DNA from: an uncultured Blautia sp.
Lineage (GTDB): Bacteria > Bacillota > Clostridia > Lachnospirales > Lachnospiraceae
Direction: 5' to 3'
NCBI GenBank assembly: GCA_944380235.1
Contig: CALWHD010000163.1
Location: forward strand, 1-39,720
Length of the DNA: 39,720 nucleotides
Position numbers and translations under genes: made by a program. Every line of letters begins with the position of its first letter. Position 1 is the stretch's first letter. The notes beneath the pieces are model-generated. The model saw only the letters and a list, made by a program, of their open reading frames with translations, made no database searches and was not told where the DNA came from. Below, piece after piece: positions 33,053 to 39,720 of this stretch.

Positions 33053-33484
33053 ATGCTGAATGAACAGAAAATCAAAAAGATGAATAAGCTTGCAGCATAT
33101 GAAGCAGGAGAAGGAAAAGAACATCTGGCTATCAGCAATTATTATAGAAGTGATTATATCGGACTGGCGCTGATCAAGAATTTTTTTCTGACTACTATTG
33201 CCTATGGACTGCTGCTTCTGGTCTATATTGGCTACAGACTGGATTATCTTATGGAAAATATTCATAAGATGAATCTGGTGCTGCTGGGAGTAAAGGCTGT
33301 GGGAGTTTATGTCGGCATGCTTGTAGTATACAGCCTGCTGACCTATATTTATTGTTCTGTAAAGTATTCCAGAGCGCAGAAAGGGATTCAGGGATATTAC
33401 AAGAACCTGAGCCAGCTGCAGAAAATTTACGAAAGAGAGGAACGCAGAACAGGAAAACTCATGGGTAGGAGGAAGCAGGCATGA
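33053..33484 (+). CDS. Uncharacterised two-helix membrane protein
   Basis: I do not recognise this 143-residue protein. It has a charged N-terminal stretch (about 1-35), two TM helices (about 43-64 and 79-103) and a basic, probably helical C-terminal tail (about 104-143) on the cytoplasmic side. ATG 33053 follows AGAGGAA; an in-frame ATG at 33020 has no ribosome site. Its last bases overlap the next membrane gene as ATGA, and both are behind the promoter at 32951, directly upstream of cdaA. The fixed pairing suggests a two-subunit membrane complex. No function is proposed beyond a possible link to c-di-AMP synthesis or envelope growth. Confidence 0.7.
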   Translation: MLNEQKIKKMNKLAAYEAGEGKEHLAISNYYRSDYIGLALIKNFFLTTIAYGLLLLVYIGYRLDYLMENIHKMNLVLLGVKAVGVYVGMLVVYSLLTYIYCSVKYSRAQKGIQGYYKNLSQLQKIYEREERRTGKLMGRRKQA

Positions 33485-34524
33485 CAGCGTTATTAGAATT
33501 AAAGCAGAAAATCAGAGATATTTATGGGGAATATGACACATGGATCGTACCGGCACTGAAATTTTTGCTGGCATTGGCTGTTTTCCTGGGGATTAATTCC
33601 AAACTGGGATTTCTGGAAAAACTGGACAATATTTTTGTGGTGCTGATTTTGTCAGTTATCTGTGCAATACTGCCTATAAACGCCATGACAGTGGTGGGCT
33701 GTGTTCTGATCATTGGACACTGCTATGCAGTAGGAGTGGAGGTGGCGGCATTTGCCCTGCTTCTTATGATACTGCTGATGATCTTATTTTTAAGATTTAC
33801 GTCAAAAGACAATCTTGCCATGATTTTGGCACCTACATCTTTTTCGTTACATATACCGGCGGCGGTTCCCATGGGCGGCGGCCTTCTGAGAGGACCGTCT
33901 TGTGCAGTTCCCGCATGCTGCGGAGTTATTCTCTACTTTTTTATGGATGTGGTAAAAGAAAAGAGCAGTGTTCTTCAGGCAAAGGAGACAGAGGCTGCAC
34001 AGAAACTTCAGCTTCTGCTGGATGGTCTGATGAAAAACCAGGAAATGTGGCTGTATGTGATCTCTTTCCTGGTAGTACTGATGCTGGTATATCTGATTTC
34101 CAGGTGCTCCTTTGACTATTCCTGGAGGGCTGCAAATGCCACGGGGGCTATTGCGTATATTGTAATTATGATCCTGGGCAGCATGTTTCTGGATGTACAT
34201 CTCAACATTGGAGAGATGATCGCCGGAGCATTGGGGGCTGTTGTCGTAGGGCTGGTAATCGAATTTTTTGTTCTTGGAATTGATTATTCCAGAAGTGAGA
34301 CTACACAGTTCGAAGATGATGAATATGTATATTATGTAAAGGCTGTTCCAAAATCTGTAGTGGCACAGAAGGAAAAGAGAATTAAGAAAATTTCTTCTGA
34401 GAAAGGTGCTGAGGGAGAAGCAGGCAATGATAAGACAGAGAGTGATGATGTATCAGAGGGAGCTGTGAAAGAACCGGAATTCGATTTTGAGAAGCAGCTG
34501 GAGGAGTCACTGAAAGATCTGTAG
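33481..34524 (+). CDS. Uncharacterised multi-pass membrane protein
   Basis: This 347-residue protein of no family I can name has about nine hydrophobic helices between residues 20 and 265. They include a Gly/Pro/Cys-rich re-entrant-like segment at about 119-142 (MGGGLLRGPSCAVPACCG) that could line a pore or site. The final 75 residues form a hydrophilic, strongly charged tail with an acidic end (FDFEKQLEESLKDL), predicted cytoplasmic. It starts within the stop of the upstream two-helix protein and ends 40 nt before cdaA. I infer that it works with that neighbour in the membrane; a transporter or assembly role is only a guess. Confidence 0.7.
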   Translation: MTALLELKQKIRDIYGEYDTWIVPALKFLLALAVFLGINSKLGFLEKLDNIFVVLILSVICAILPINAMTVVGCVLIIGHCYAVGVEVAAFALLLMILLMILFLRFTSKDNLAMILAPTSFSLHIPAAVPMGGGLLRGPSCAVPACCGVILYFFMDVVKEKSSVLQAKETEAAQKLQLLLDGLMKNQEMWLYVISFLVVLMLVYLISRCSFDYSWRAANATGAIAYIVIMILGSMFLDVHLNIGEMIAGALGAVVVGLVIEFFVLGIDYSRSETTQFEDDEYVYYVKAVPKSVVAQKEKRIKKISSEKGAEGEAGNDKTESDDVSEGAVKEPEFDFEKQLEESLKDL

Positions 34525-34564
34525 AAAGTATTCAGTGCTGGAGTAAATACAAGGGGGTGAAAGA

Positions 34565-35452
34565 ATGGATAGTTTATCTGGAATTATGGAGCGTTATATA
34601 GGAACTTTTTTCTTTCCCAGAATCCAGATTATTGATATTATAGAAATTCTTTTGATTGCATTTTTTGTCTATCAGTTTATGCTCTGGATCAGGAATACAA
34701 GGGCATATTCTCTGCTCAAGGGAATTTTGATTATCTTTGTATTCGTTTTGATCGCATTTATTCTGAAAATGAACACCATTCTGTGGCTGGTCACCAACAT
34801 AGGCGGATATGCCATTACGGCAATCCTGGTTATTTTTCAGCCGGAATTGAGAAAAGCCCTTGAGGAACTGGGACATAAAAAGGTGGTCAGTTCCCTGATA
34901 CCTTTTGACAGTGGAAAGAAAGAAACAGAAGGACGCTACAGTGACAGAACAATCAATGAGATTGTAAGAGCGTGCTTTGAGATGGGAGCAGTAAAGACTG
35001 GCGCACTGATCGTTATTGAAAAAGAGACAATTCTTACAGAATACATCAGAACAGGGATTAATCTGGACTCCATAATCAGCAGCCAGCTTCTGATCAATAT
35101 TTTTGAGCATAATACACCCCTGCATGACGGCGCTGTGATTATGAGAGGAGACAGGATTGTAGCAGCTACCTGCTATCTGCCCCTTTCCGATAATATGGAA
35201 CTGAGTAAAAATCTTGGCACAAGGCACAGAGCGGCTGTGGGAATCAGTGAGGTAAGCGATTCCCTTACTATTGTGGTTTCCGAAGAGACAGGAAGAGTAT
35301 CAGTGGCAGGCGGAGGAAAGCTGAGAGTCGGCGTAGATAAGGAGGAACTGAGAAAAATTCTGGAAGAAGAGCAGAATAAAAAGGTAATCGAAAAGACAAA
35401 GAAAAAACTATGGAGGGGGTTGGTAAAAAATGAAAAGAAATCTGATCAATAA
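34565..35452 (+). CDS. cdaA: Membrane diadenylate cyclase CdaA
   Basis: CdaA makes the second messenger c-di-AMP from two ATP and is the main such enzyme in Firmicutes. The 295-residue product has three N-terminal TM helices (about 20-95) and a DAC/DisA_N catalytic domain with DGA (188-190) and GTRHR (218-222), the two nucleotide-binding motifs. Both are intact. It is followed, with a 23-bp overlap, by its regulator cdaR. The frequent third partner glmM is not in this window, so the usual cdaA-cdaR-glmM operon is split. c-di-AMP controls potassium and osmolyte transport and wall homeostasis. ATG 34565 follows AAGGGGGTG. Confidence 0.95.
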   Translation: MDSLSGIMERYIGTFFFPRIQIIDIIEILLIAFFVYQFMLWIRNTRAYSLLKGILIIFVFVLIAFILKMNTILWLVTNIGGYAITAILVIFQPELRKALEELGHKKVVSSLIPFDSGKKETEGRYSDRTINEIVRACFEMGAVKTGALIVIEKETILTEYIRTGINLDSIISSQLLINIFEHNTPLHDGAVIMRGDRIVAATCYLPLSDNMELSKNLGTRHRAAVGISEVSDSLTIVVSEETGRVSVAGGGKLRVGVDKEELRKILEEEQNKKVIEKTKKKLWRGLVKNEKKSDQ

Positions 35453-36740
35453 AACAACCCTGAAAATCCTTTCCTTTGTGATTGCCGCTTTTACCTGGCT
35501 TATTGTCACGAATATGGAAGATCCTGTTACAGAAATAACGTTTTATAATATTCCCGTGACGATCACCAATGCTTCTTATCTGGAAAGTAATTCTCAGATT
35601 CCGTCGCTGACAGAGGGCAAGGATACGGTGAATGTGACCATTCAGGCGAAGAGTTCTGTGATTAAGGATCTGGATGAGGAGGATATCACTGCCCAGGCGG
35701 ATATGACCCAGATCATCTCCATGGATACTACTCCTGTGATGGTTCCTGTGACAGCCCAGTGCACAGATACCAGTGTAGAGGATATTACCGTGAATCCGGG
35801 AAATATACCCATAGATGTGGAAGAAAAAGTTACTACAGAACAGACTATTTATACAACCTACGGAGATACACTGCCGGATAAAAATTATGAGGTAGGGAGC
35901 GCAAAGGCAGAACCAGAGGTGGTGGATATCTCAGGTCCGGCTTCCCTTGTCAATAAGATTGACCGGGTAGTAGCCAGAATCGACGTGAGCAATATGACAG
36001 AGGACACTCTTGTGGAATCGGATCTCCAGATTTACGATAAAAATCAGGAAGAGCTTACTGACAAGCAGCTGGCAGCGCTGAATTTAAGCGGAATCGAAGA
36101 TAACAAAGTAAAAGTCCGCGTTGACCTGTGGAAAGTTCAGACTAATGTGAAGATAGAAGCAGAGTATTCAGGAGAACCGGAAAACGGTTATGAGGTAAAT
36201 TCTGTAGAGTCCACACCGTCTACCATCAGTATCGCAGGTACAGATGAAGCATTGGAAGCCTTTTCAGCAGATGGAAATGTGCTGACGATTCCCGGAGATT
36301 TGATCGATGTTTCCGGAGAGAGTGAAGATTTTACAACAAGTGTGGATTTAACTGAATTGCTTCCCACAGATATTAAGCTGGCAAGAAATATTAACAGTAC
36401 TGCCAGTGTTACAGCAAAGATTCTGCCTTATAACAGCAGGGAATTTGACATCCCGGTTACCATGATTACCACAGTTCCCGAAAAAATGGATGAATATGAT
36501 GCAGTATTTGAAAAGGAAAAAGTGGCTGTCAGGATAAAAGGAAAAGAAGCAGACCTTGATAAATTAACTGCAAAAGACATTAAATTGTCTGTGAATCTTC
36601 AGAATTATAAAGAGGGTGAATGGGATGTACCGGTTCAGGTGACGCTGCCTGACGGCTATGAACAGGTAGAGGATATTACTGTATCGGTAAGGCTGGTAAA
36701 AGCAGCAGAGACCAGTAAACAGACAGAAGATGGGAAGTGA
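35430..36740 (+). CDS. cdaR: CdaA regulator CdaR (YbbR repeats)
   Basis: CdaR is an extracytoplasmic membrane-anchored protein that modulates CdaA activity. The 436-residue product has one N-terminal TM helix (about 8-27) and then about four YbbR repeats. These are visible as recurring strands such as VTNMEDPVTEITFYNIPVTI, DTLPDKNYEVGSAKAEPEVV-like and GEPENGYEVNSVESTPSTIS segments; each repeat has a 'G...V.P..V.I.G' core. It starts inside cdaA (ATG 35430), with GGAGGGGG upstream. The coupling to cdaA is typical. Only 4 nt separate its stop from the HPr start, which places a phosphotransfer protein in the same transcript. Confidence 0.93.
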   Translation: MKRNLINKTTLKILSFVIAAFTWLIVTNMEDPVTEITFYNIPVTITNASYLESNSQIPSLTEGKDTVNVTIQAKSSVIKDLDEEDITAQADMTQIISMDTTPVMVPVTAQCTDTSVEDITVNPGNIPIDVEEKVTTEQTIYTTYGDTLPDKNYEVGSAKAEPEVVDISGPASLVNKIDRVVARIDVSNMTEDTLVESDLQIYDKNQEELTDKQLAALNLSGIEDNKVKVRVDLWKVQTNVKIEAEYSGEPENGYEVNSVESTPSTISIAGTDEALEAFSADGNVLTIPGDLIDVSGESEDFTTSVDLTELLPTDIKLARNINSTASVTAKILPYNSREFDIPVTMITTVPEKMDEYDAVFEKEKVAVRIKGKEADLDKLTAKDIKLSVNLQNYKEGEWDVPVQVTLPDGYEQVEDITVSVRLVKAAETSKQTEDGK

Positions 36741-36744
36741 TTTT

Positions 36745-37008
36745 ATGTGCAGAAAAAAAGTAATCATTAAAAATCCTACAGGTCTTCATTTGAGACCGGC
36801 AGGAATTCTCTGCAAGGAAGCAATGAAATTCAAATCTTTGATCACCTTTCACTTCGCAGGAGGCACTGCCAACGCAAAAAGTGTGCTGAGTGTACTTGGC
36901 GCCTGTGTAAAATGCGGTGATGAGATTGAGCTGGAGTGTGAAGGAGAAGATGAGGAACTGGCGCTGGAAACCTTAGTTAAGGCCATTGAAAGCGGACTGG
37001 GAGAATAA
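36745..37008 (+). CDS. HPr-family phosphocarrier protein
   Basis: HPr carries phosphate from enzyme I to sugar permeases of the PTS. In Firmicutes its serine-phosphorylated form is the co-repressor for CcpA. From ATG 36745 the product has 87 residues, the standard HPr length, with His15 in NPTGLHLRPAG and Ser46 in NAKSVLSVLGA exactly at the canonical positions. Both phosphorylation sites are therefore present. ATG 36730 is in frame but would shift His15 and has no ribosome site. It is not next to enzyme I (ptsI) here but 4 nt after cdaR, so it could be the main HPr or a paralogue. A terminator follows. Confidence 0.88.
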   Translation: MCRKKVIIKNPTGLHLRPAGILCKEAMKFKSLITFHFAGGTANAKSVLSVLGACVKCGDEIELECEGEDEELALETLVKAIESGLGE

Positions 37009-37014
37009 AAGGAC

Positions 37015-37065
37015 AAAACTGCTGCGGCATCTGTACCGGAAGGGTCAGTGCAGGCAGCAGTTTTT
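37015..37065 (+). terminator. Terminator after the HPr gene
   Basis: AAAACTGCTGC (37015-37025) pairs perfectly with GCAGCAGTTTT (37054-37064) over a 28-nt loop, ending in a T-run (37061-37065). It lies 6 nt after the HPr stop and separates the cdaA-cdaR-HPr transcript from azlCD, perhaps only partially given the long loop. Confidence 0.6.
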
Positions 37066-37102
37066 GTATGAATGGATATACAATGAGGAGAAAATAAAAG
37101 AT

Positions 37103-37807
37103 ATGGTACACGATCGTTTTGGAGAAGGGCTGAAAGATGGAATTCCTATTGCCCTGGGATATTTTTCCGTGAGTTTTACTTTTGGAATGCTGGCAGTAAA
37201 TAATGGAATCTCTCCCTTTCATGCAGTGCTGATTTCCCTTCTGAATCTTACATCAGCAGGACAGTTTGCAGGACTGACGGTTATCCTTTCAGGGGCTTCT
37301 CTCTTTGAGATGGCGCTGACACAACTGGTTATTAATATTCGCTATGGACTTATGTCCCTGGCATTGTCTCAGAAATTTGCCCCTTCGGTAAAGACACGTC
37401 ACAGACTTCTTATCGCTTATGGCAACACAGATGAAATTTTTGCAGTGGCCAGTTCTAAAAACGGGATGGTAGGGCAATTCTTTATGTATGGACTTATTCT
37501 GCTCCCTGTCTGCGGATGGGTAGGAGGAACCTTTACAGGGGCGGTAGCCAGTACACTTCTTCCCGCAGCAGTACGGAGTGCGCTGGGAGTGGCACTGTAC
37601 GGTATGTTTATTGCCATTGTCGTTCCTGTGGCAAAGGAAGTGAATGCAGTGAGGATTGTGGTCGTTTTGGCGCTGATATTCAGCACTGCTTTTTATTACC
37701 TTCCGGTACTGAGAGAACTTTCCTCTGGTTTTATGATCATTATCTGTACAGTCCTTGCCTCTGCCATAGGGGCAGTGCTGTTTCCCGTAAAGGAGGAGGA
37801 GTCATGA
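37103..37807 (+). CDS. azlC: AzlC-family amino-acid exporter, large subunit
   Basis: AzlC with AzlD exports branched-chain amino acids and analogues such as azaleucine. The 234-residue product has the family's GLKDGIPIALGYFSVSFTFG opening, the SAGQFAG segment and the NIRYGLMSLAL motif, with about six TM helices. ATG 37103 has GAGGAG upstream at a long spacing (about 12 nt). An in-frame ATG at 36986 would overlap the HPr gene and the terminator and is rejected. Start of azlD overlaps its stop (ATGA). Substrate is by family only. Confidence 0.88.
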   Translation: MVHDRFGEGLKDGIPIALGYFSVSFTFGMLAVNNGISPFHAVLISLLNLTSAGQFAGLTVILSGASLFEMALTQLVINIRYGLMSLALSQKFAPSVKTRHRLLIAYGNTDEIFAVASSKNGMVGQFFMYGLILLPVCGWVGGTFTGAVASTLLPAAVRSALGVALYGMFIAIVVPVAKEVNAVRIVVVLALIFSTAFYYLPVLRELSSGFMIIICTVLASAIGAVLFPVKEEES

Positions 37808-38109
37808 TATACGCCTATATTCTGGTCATGGCAGGTGTGACTTATCTGATCCGTATGCTGCCGCTGACGCTGTTTCAGAAGAAGATCAATAATATTTATA
37901 TTAAATCATTTCTATACTATATTCCTTATGCATGTCTGACTGCAATGACATTTCCGGCAATCCTTTATGCCACAGAGTCGCCTGTATCAGCATTGGCAGG
38001 ATTTACTGCTGCGGTCATTCTTGCAATGAGAAAGAAAAGTCTGGTGACAGTGGCTGTATTTGCCTGTGCAGCAGTCTTTATTGCGGAAAGAATCTTGAAT
38101 TTTCTGTAA
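37804..38109 (+). CDS. azlD: AzlD-family amino-acid exporter, small subunit
   Basis: This 101-residue membrane protein has about three to four TM helices, beginning MIYAYILVMAGVTYLIRMLP, the AzlD signature with its RMLPL motif. It overlaps azlC as ATGA with GGAGGAG before the start. Together they form the two-component exporter. A much longer frame reaching back to 37516 is an out-of-frame reading through azlC and is rejected. Confidence 0.87.
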   Translation: MIYAYILVMAGVTYLIRMLPLTLFQKKINNIYIKSFLYYIPYACLTAMTFPAILYATESPVSALAGFTAAVILAMRKKSLVTVAVFACAAVFIAERILNFL

Positions 38110-38148
38110 ATATATTACTAAAATGTTAAGAAATAAGGCTGCAGTTAG

Positions 38149-38177
38149 TTGATTTCTGGTAACAAATGGTGTAAACT
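38149..38177 (+). promoter_or_regulatory. Possible promoter of the ABC polysaccharide exporter
   Basis: TTGATT (38149-38154), a 17-nt spacer and TAAACT (38172-38177) lie 46 nt before the permease start in a 113-nt, A+T-rich gap. No terminator for azlD was seen in the same gap. Confidence 0.4.
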
Positions 38178-38222
38178 TATAAAATACTTGCGTATAAAGG
38201 AAAGAATAGCGGAGGTGCTGAT

Positions 38223-38999
38223 TTGTCAACATATATAGAAAATTTTAAAAGGTTTCGGCCGCTTCTCAATGAACTGGTGGCGAGAGACATTAAAATTAAA
38301 TACCGCAGGTCCATTATGGGCGTGCTCTGGACACTGCTGAATCCCCTGCTTATGATGATCGTGCTTTCAGTGGTGTTTTCAAATCTTTTCAAATTTAATA
38401 TAGAAAACTTTCCGCTGTATCTGTTAAGCGGGCAGCTTATCTTTAATTTCTATTCAGATGCGACAAACAATTCCATGGGAGCAATCATTATGAATGCGCC
38501 GCTGATCAAAAAGGTATATGTTCCTAAATATCTTTTCGTACTTTCCAGGGTAGTTTCCAGTGTGATCAACCTGATGGCATCCTTTACCGCCCTGCTGTTT
38601 GTTATGGCGGCAATGAGAGCAGAGCTGCACTGGACGGCCTTTTTGTCTGTGATTCCAATGTGTATGCTGATTATTTTTTCTCTGGGAATATCCCTTATTC
38701 TTTCTGCTGTCGTGGTAAAGTTCAGGGATATTATGCATCTGTACTCTGTGTTTATTACAGCGCTGATGTATCTGACACCGGTTATTTATCCTATGTCTAT
38801 CCTTCCGCAATGGATGGTTTATGTGGTGTGGGCAAACCCTATTACCAATTATCTGGATATGTTCCGGGATCTGATGCTGTATAATTCTCTTCCGCATCTG
38901 TGGCAGCTGGGGCTGGGGGCTGTTGAAGCAGTCATTGCTCTTGTGATCGGACTTATCATTTTTTATAAGAAGCAGGACGAATTTATTTTGAATTTATAG
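38223..38999 (+). CDS. ABC-2 type polysaccharide export permease
   Basis: This 258-residue permease of the Wzm/TagG/RgpC type exports lipid-linked polysaccharide together with an ATPase. It shows LVARDIKIKYRRSIMGVLWT and LLNPLLMM near the N terminus, the family hallmark, then six TM helices. VVVKFRDIMHLYSVFITALMY-like (about 161-181) and LTPVIYP follow in the second half. The start is TTG 38223 with GGAGGTG upstream. The ATPase gene follows after 11 nt. With teichoic-type or rhamnan-type polymers both possible, the cargo cannot be fixed from the window. Confidence 0.9.
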   Translation: MSTYIENFKRFRPLLNELVARDIKIKYRRSIMGVLWTLLNPLLMMIVLSVVFSNLFKFNIENFPLYLLSGQLIFNFYSDATNNSMGAIIMNAPLIKKVYVPKYLFVLSRVVSSVINLMASFTALLFVMAAMRAELHWTAFLSVIPMCMLIIFSLGISLILSAVVVKFRDIMHLYSVFITALMYLTPVIYPMSILPQWMVYVVWANPITNYLDMFRDLMLYNSLPHLWQLGLGAVEAVIALVIGLIIFYKKQDEFILNL

Positions 39000-39010
39000 G
39001 GAGTAATTCC

Positions 39011-39720
39011 ATGAATAAGGATACAATTATAGAAGTAAACCAGGTTTCGATGAAATTTAATATGGCGTCAGAGAAGTTTGACAGTTTTAAGGAATACTTT
39101 ATCAAGACACTGAAAAAACAGATTTCCTACAATGAATTCTGGGCTCTTCAGGACGTGTCGTTTTCTCTGGAAAGAGGAGAGTCTCTGGGGCTGATCGGCT
39201 TGAACGGAAGCGGCAAGAGTACGATGCTGAAAATTATCGCAGGAGTTTTAAAGCCTACCAAAGGTACAGTGACAGTAAGGGGAAGCGTTGCGCCTCTTAT
39301 TGAGCTGGGGGCAGGTTTTGATTATGACCTGACAGCGGGAGAAAATATTTTTCTGAATGGTGCCATCCTGGGATATGCCAGGGAGGAGATGGAACGGTAC
39401 TATGATGACATTGTAGATTTTTCAGAATTAAAAGATTTTATGAATGTTCCGGTGAAGAACTTCTCCTCCGGTATGGTTTCCAGACTTGCCTTTGCCATTG
39501 CCACTATCGGACAGCCGGATATCCTCATTGTAGATGAGGTATTGTCAGTAGGAGATTTTCAGTTTCAGCAGAAATGCGAGGAGCGTATCCGCAGAATGAA
39601 AGAACATGGCACAACGCTTTTGTTTGTATCCCATAGTATTGATCAGGTACAGAGCCTGTGCTCCAAGGTGGTCTGGCTGGAAAAGGGACATCTGAAAATG
39701 CAGGGTGATTCCATTCAAAT
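39011..39720 (+). CDS. ABC polysaccharide export ATPase (partial, runs off the right edge)
   Basis: This is the 5' part (236 codons) of a Wzt/TagH/RgpD-type ATPase; no stop is reached before the window ends. It has Walker A GLNGSGKST (63-71), signature FSSGMVSRLAFAIA (151-164), Walker B ILIVDE (171-176) and the switch His in FVSHSIDQV. The IELGAGFDYDLTAGENIFLNG segment is typical of polysaccharide exporters. A C-terminal extension that recognises the polymer may lie beyond the edge. ATG 39011 follows GGGAG. Confidence 0.9.
   Translation, partial: MNKDTIIEVNQVSMKFNMASEKFDSFKEYFIKTLKKQISYNEFWALQDVSFSLERGESLGLIGLNGSGKSTMLKIIAGVLKPTKGTVTVRGSVAPLIELGAGFDYDLTAGENIFLNGAILGYAREEMERYYDDIVDFSELKDFMNVPVKNFSSGMVSRLAFAIATIGQPDILIVDEVLSVGDFQFQQKCEERIRRMKEHGTTLLFVSHSIDQVQSLCSKVVWLEKGHLKMQGDSIQ

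Noticed and set aside
37516-37803. Extended upstream part of the azlD frame
   Set aside because: It runs out of frame through azlC; the AzlD signature and ribosome site begin at 37804.
5098-38109. CRISPR arrays, insertion-sequence transposases, integrases or phage genes
   Set aside because: No regularly spaced repeats and no recombinase or phage proteins were seen; the only insertion-like feature is the small element before uvrA.

Overview
This window looks like chromosomal DNA of a spore-forming, Gram-positive anaerobe of the Clostridia, most probably a Lachnospiraceae gut bacterium. I cannot fix the genus; a Blautia- or Dorea-like organism would fit. The grounds are spore genes (gpr, spoIIP, a GerMN lipoprotein), strong purine-rich ribosome binding sites, several TTG and GTG starts, and a conserved Firmicute core order. 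Genes are densely packed and nearly all on the + strand; only rpsT is on the - strand.

Layout. (1) 45-4811: a catabolic operon behind a near-perfect sigma-54 promoter, with a BCCT betaine transporter and two tandem histidine-ammonia-lyase-fold proteins. Both lyases lack the Ala-Ser-Gly tripeptide that forms the MIO cofactor. The best reading is an ergothioneine or related aromatic-betaine lyase system that releases trimethylamine. (2) 4812-5097: an intergenic region with two promoters and competing hairpins. (3) 5098-12178: comEA, a two-component system, a GerMN lipoprotein, comEC and holA. (4) 12353-14994: rpsT (-), gpr and spoIIP. (5) 15038-22002: a surface-polysaccharide island with its own promoter (tagD, licD, flippase, GT4, GT2, DUF2304, DUF2142), set between spoIIP and lepA, which are close neighbours in many Firmicutes. 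(6) 22028-32913: lepA, hemW, a CBS protein, uvrA, mreB, recD2 and comFC. (7) 33053-38109: two unknown membrane proteins, cdaA, cdaR, an HPr protein and azlCD. (8) 38223-39720: the start of an ABC polysaccharide-export locus that runs off the right edge.

How the genes work together. In the first operon the transporter would import a quaternary-ammonium substrate that the lyases cleave. The polysaccharide island resembles the side-chain module of streptococcal rhamnan polymers (GacI/J/K/L-like) plus a CDP-glycerol/LicD phosphoglycerol-type decoration. The ABC exporter at the right end could serve the backbone of such a polymer. ComEA, ComEC and ComFC are parts of a DNA-uptake machine split over two loci.

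The most unusual non-coding feature lies upstream of uvrA. A LexA-like (SOS) operator overlaps the -35 box of one promoter. Next comes a compact element that folds into a perfect four-way junction, flanked by 18-bp direct repeats that each carry an extended -10 box, so uvrA may have a second promoter.
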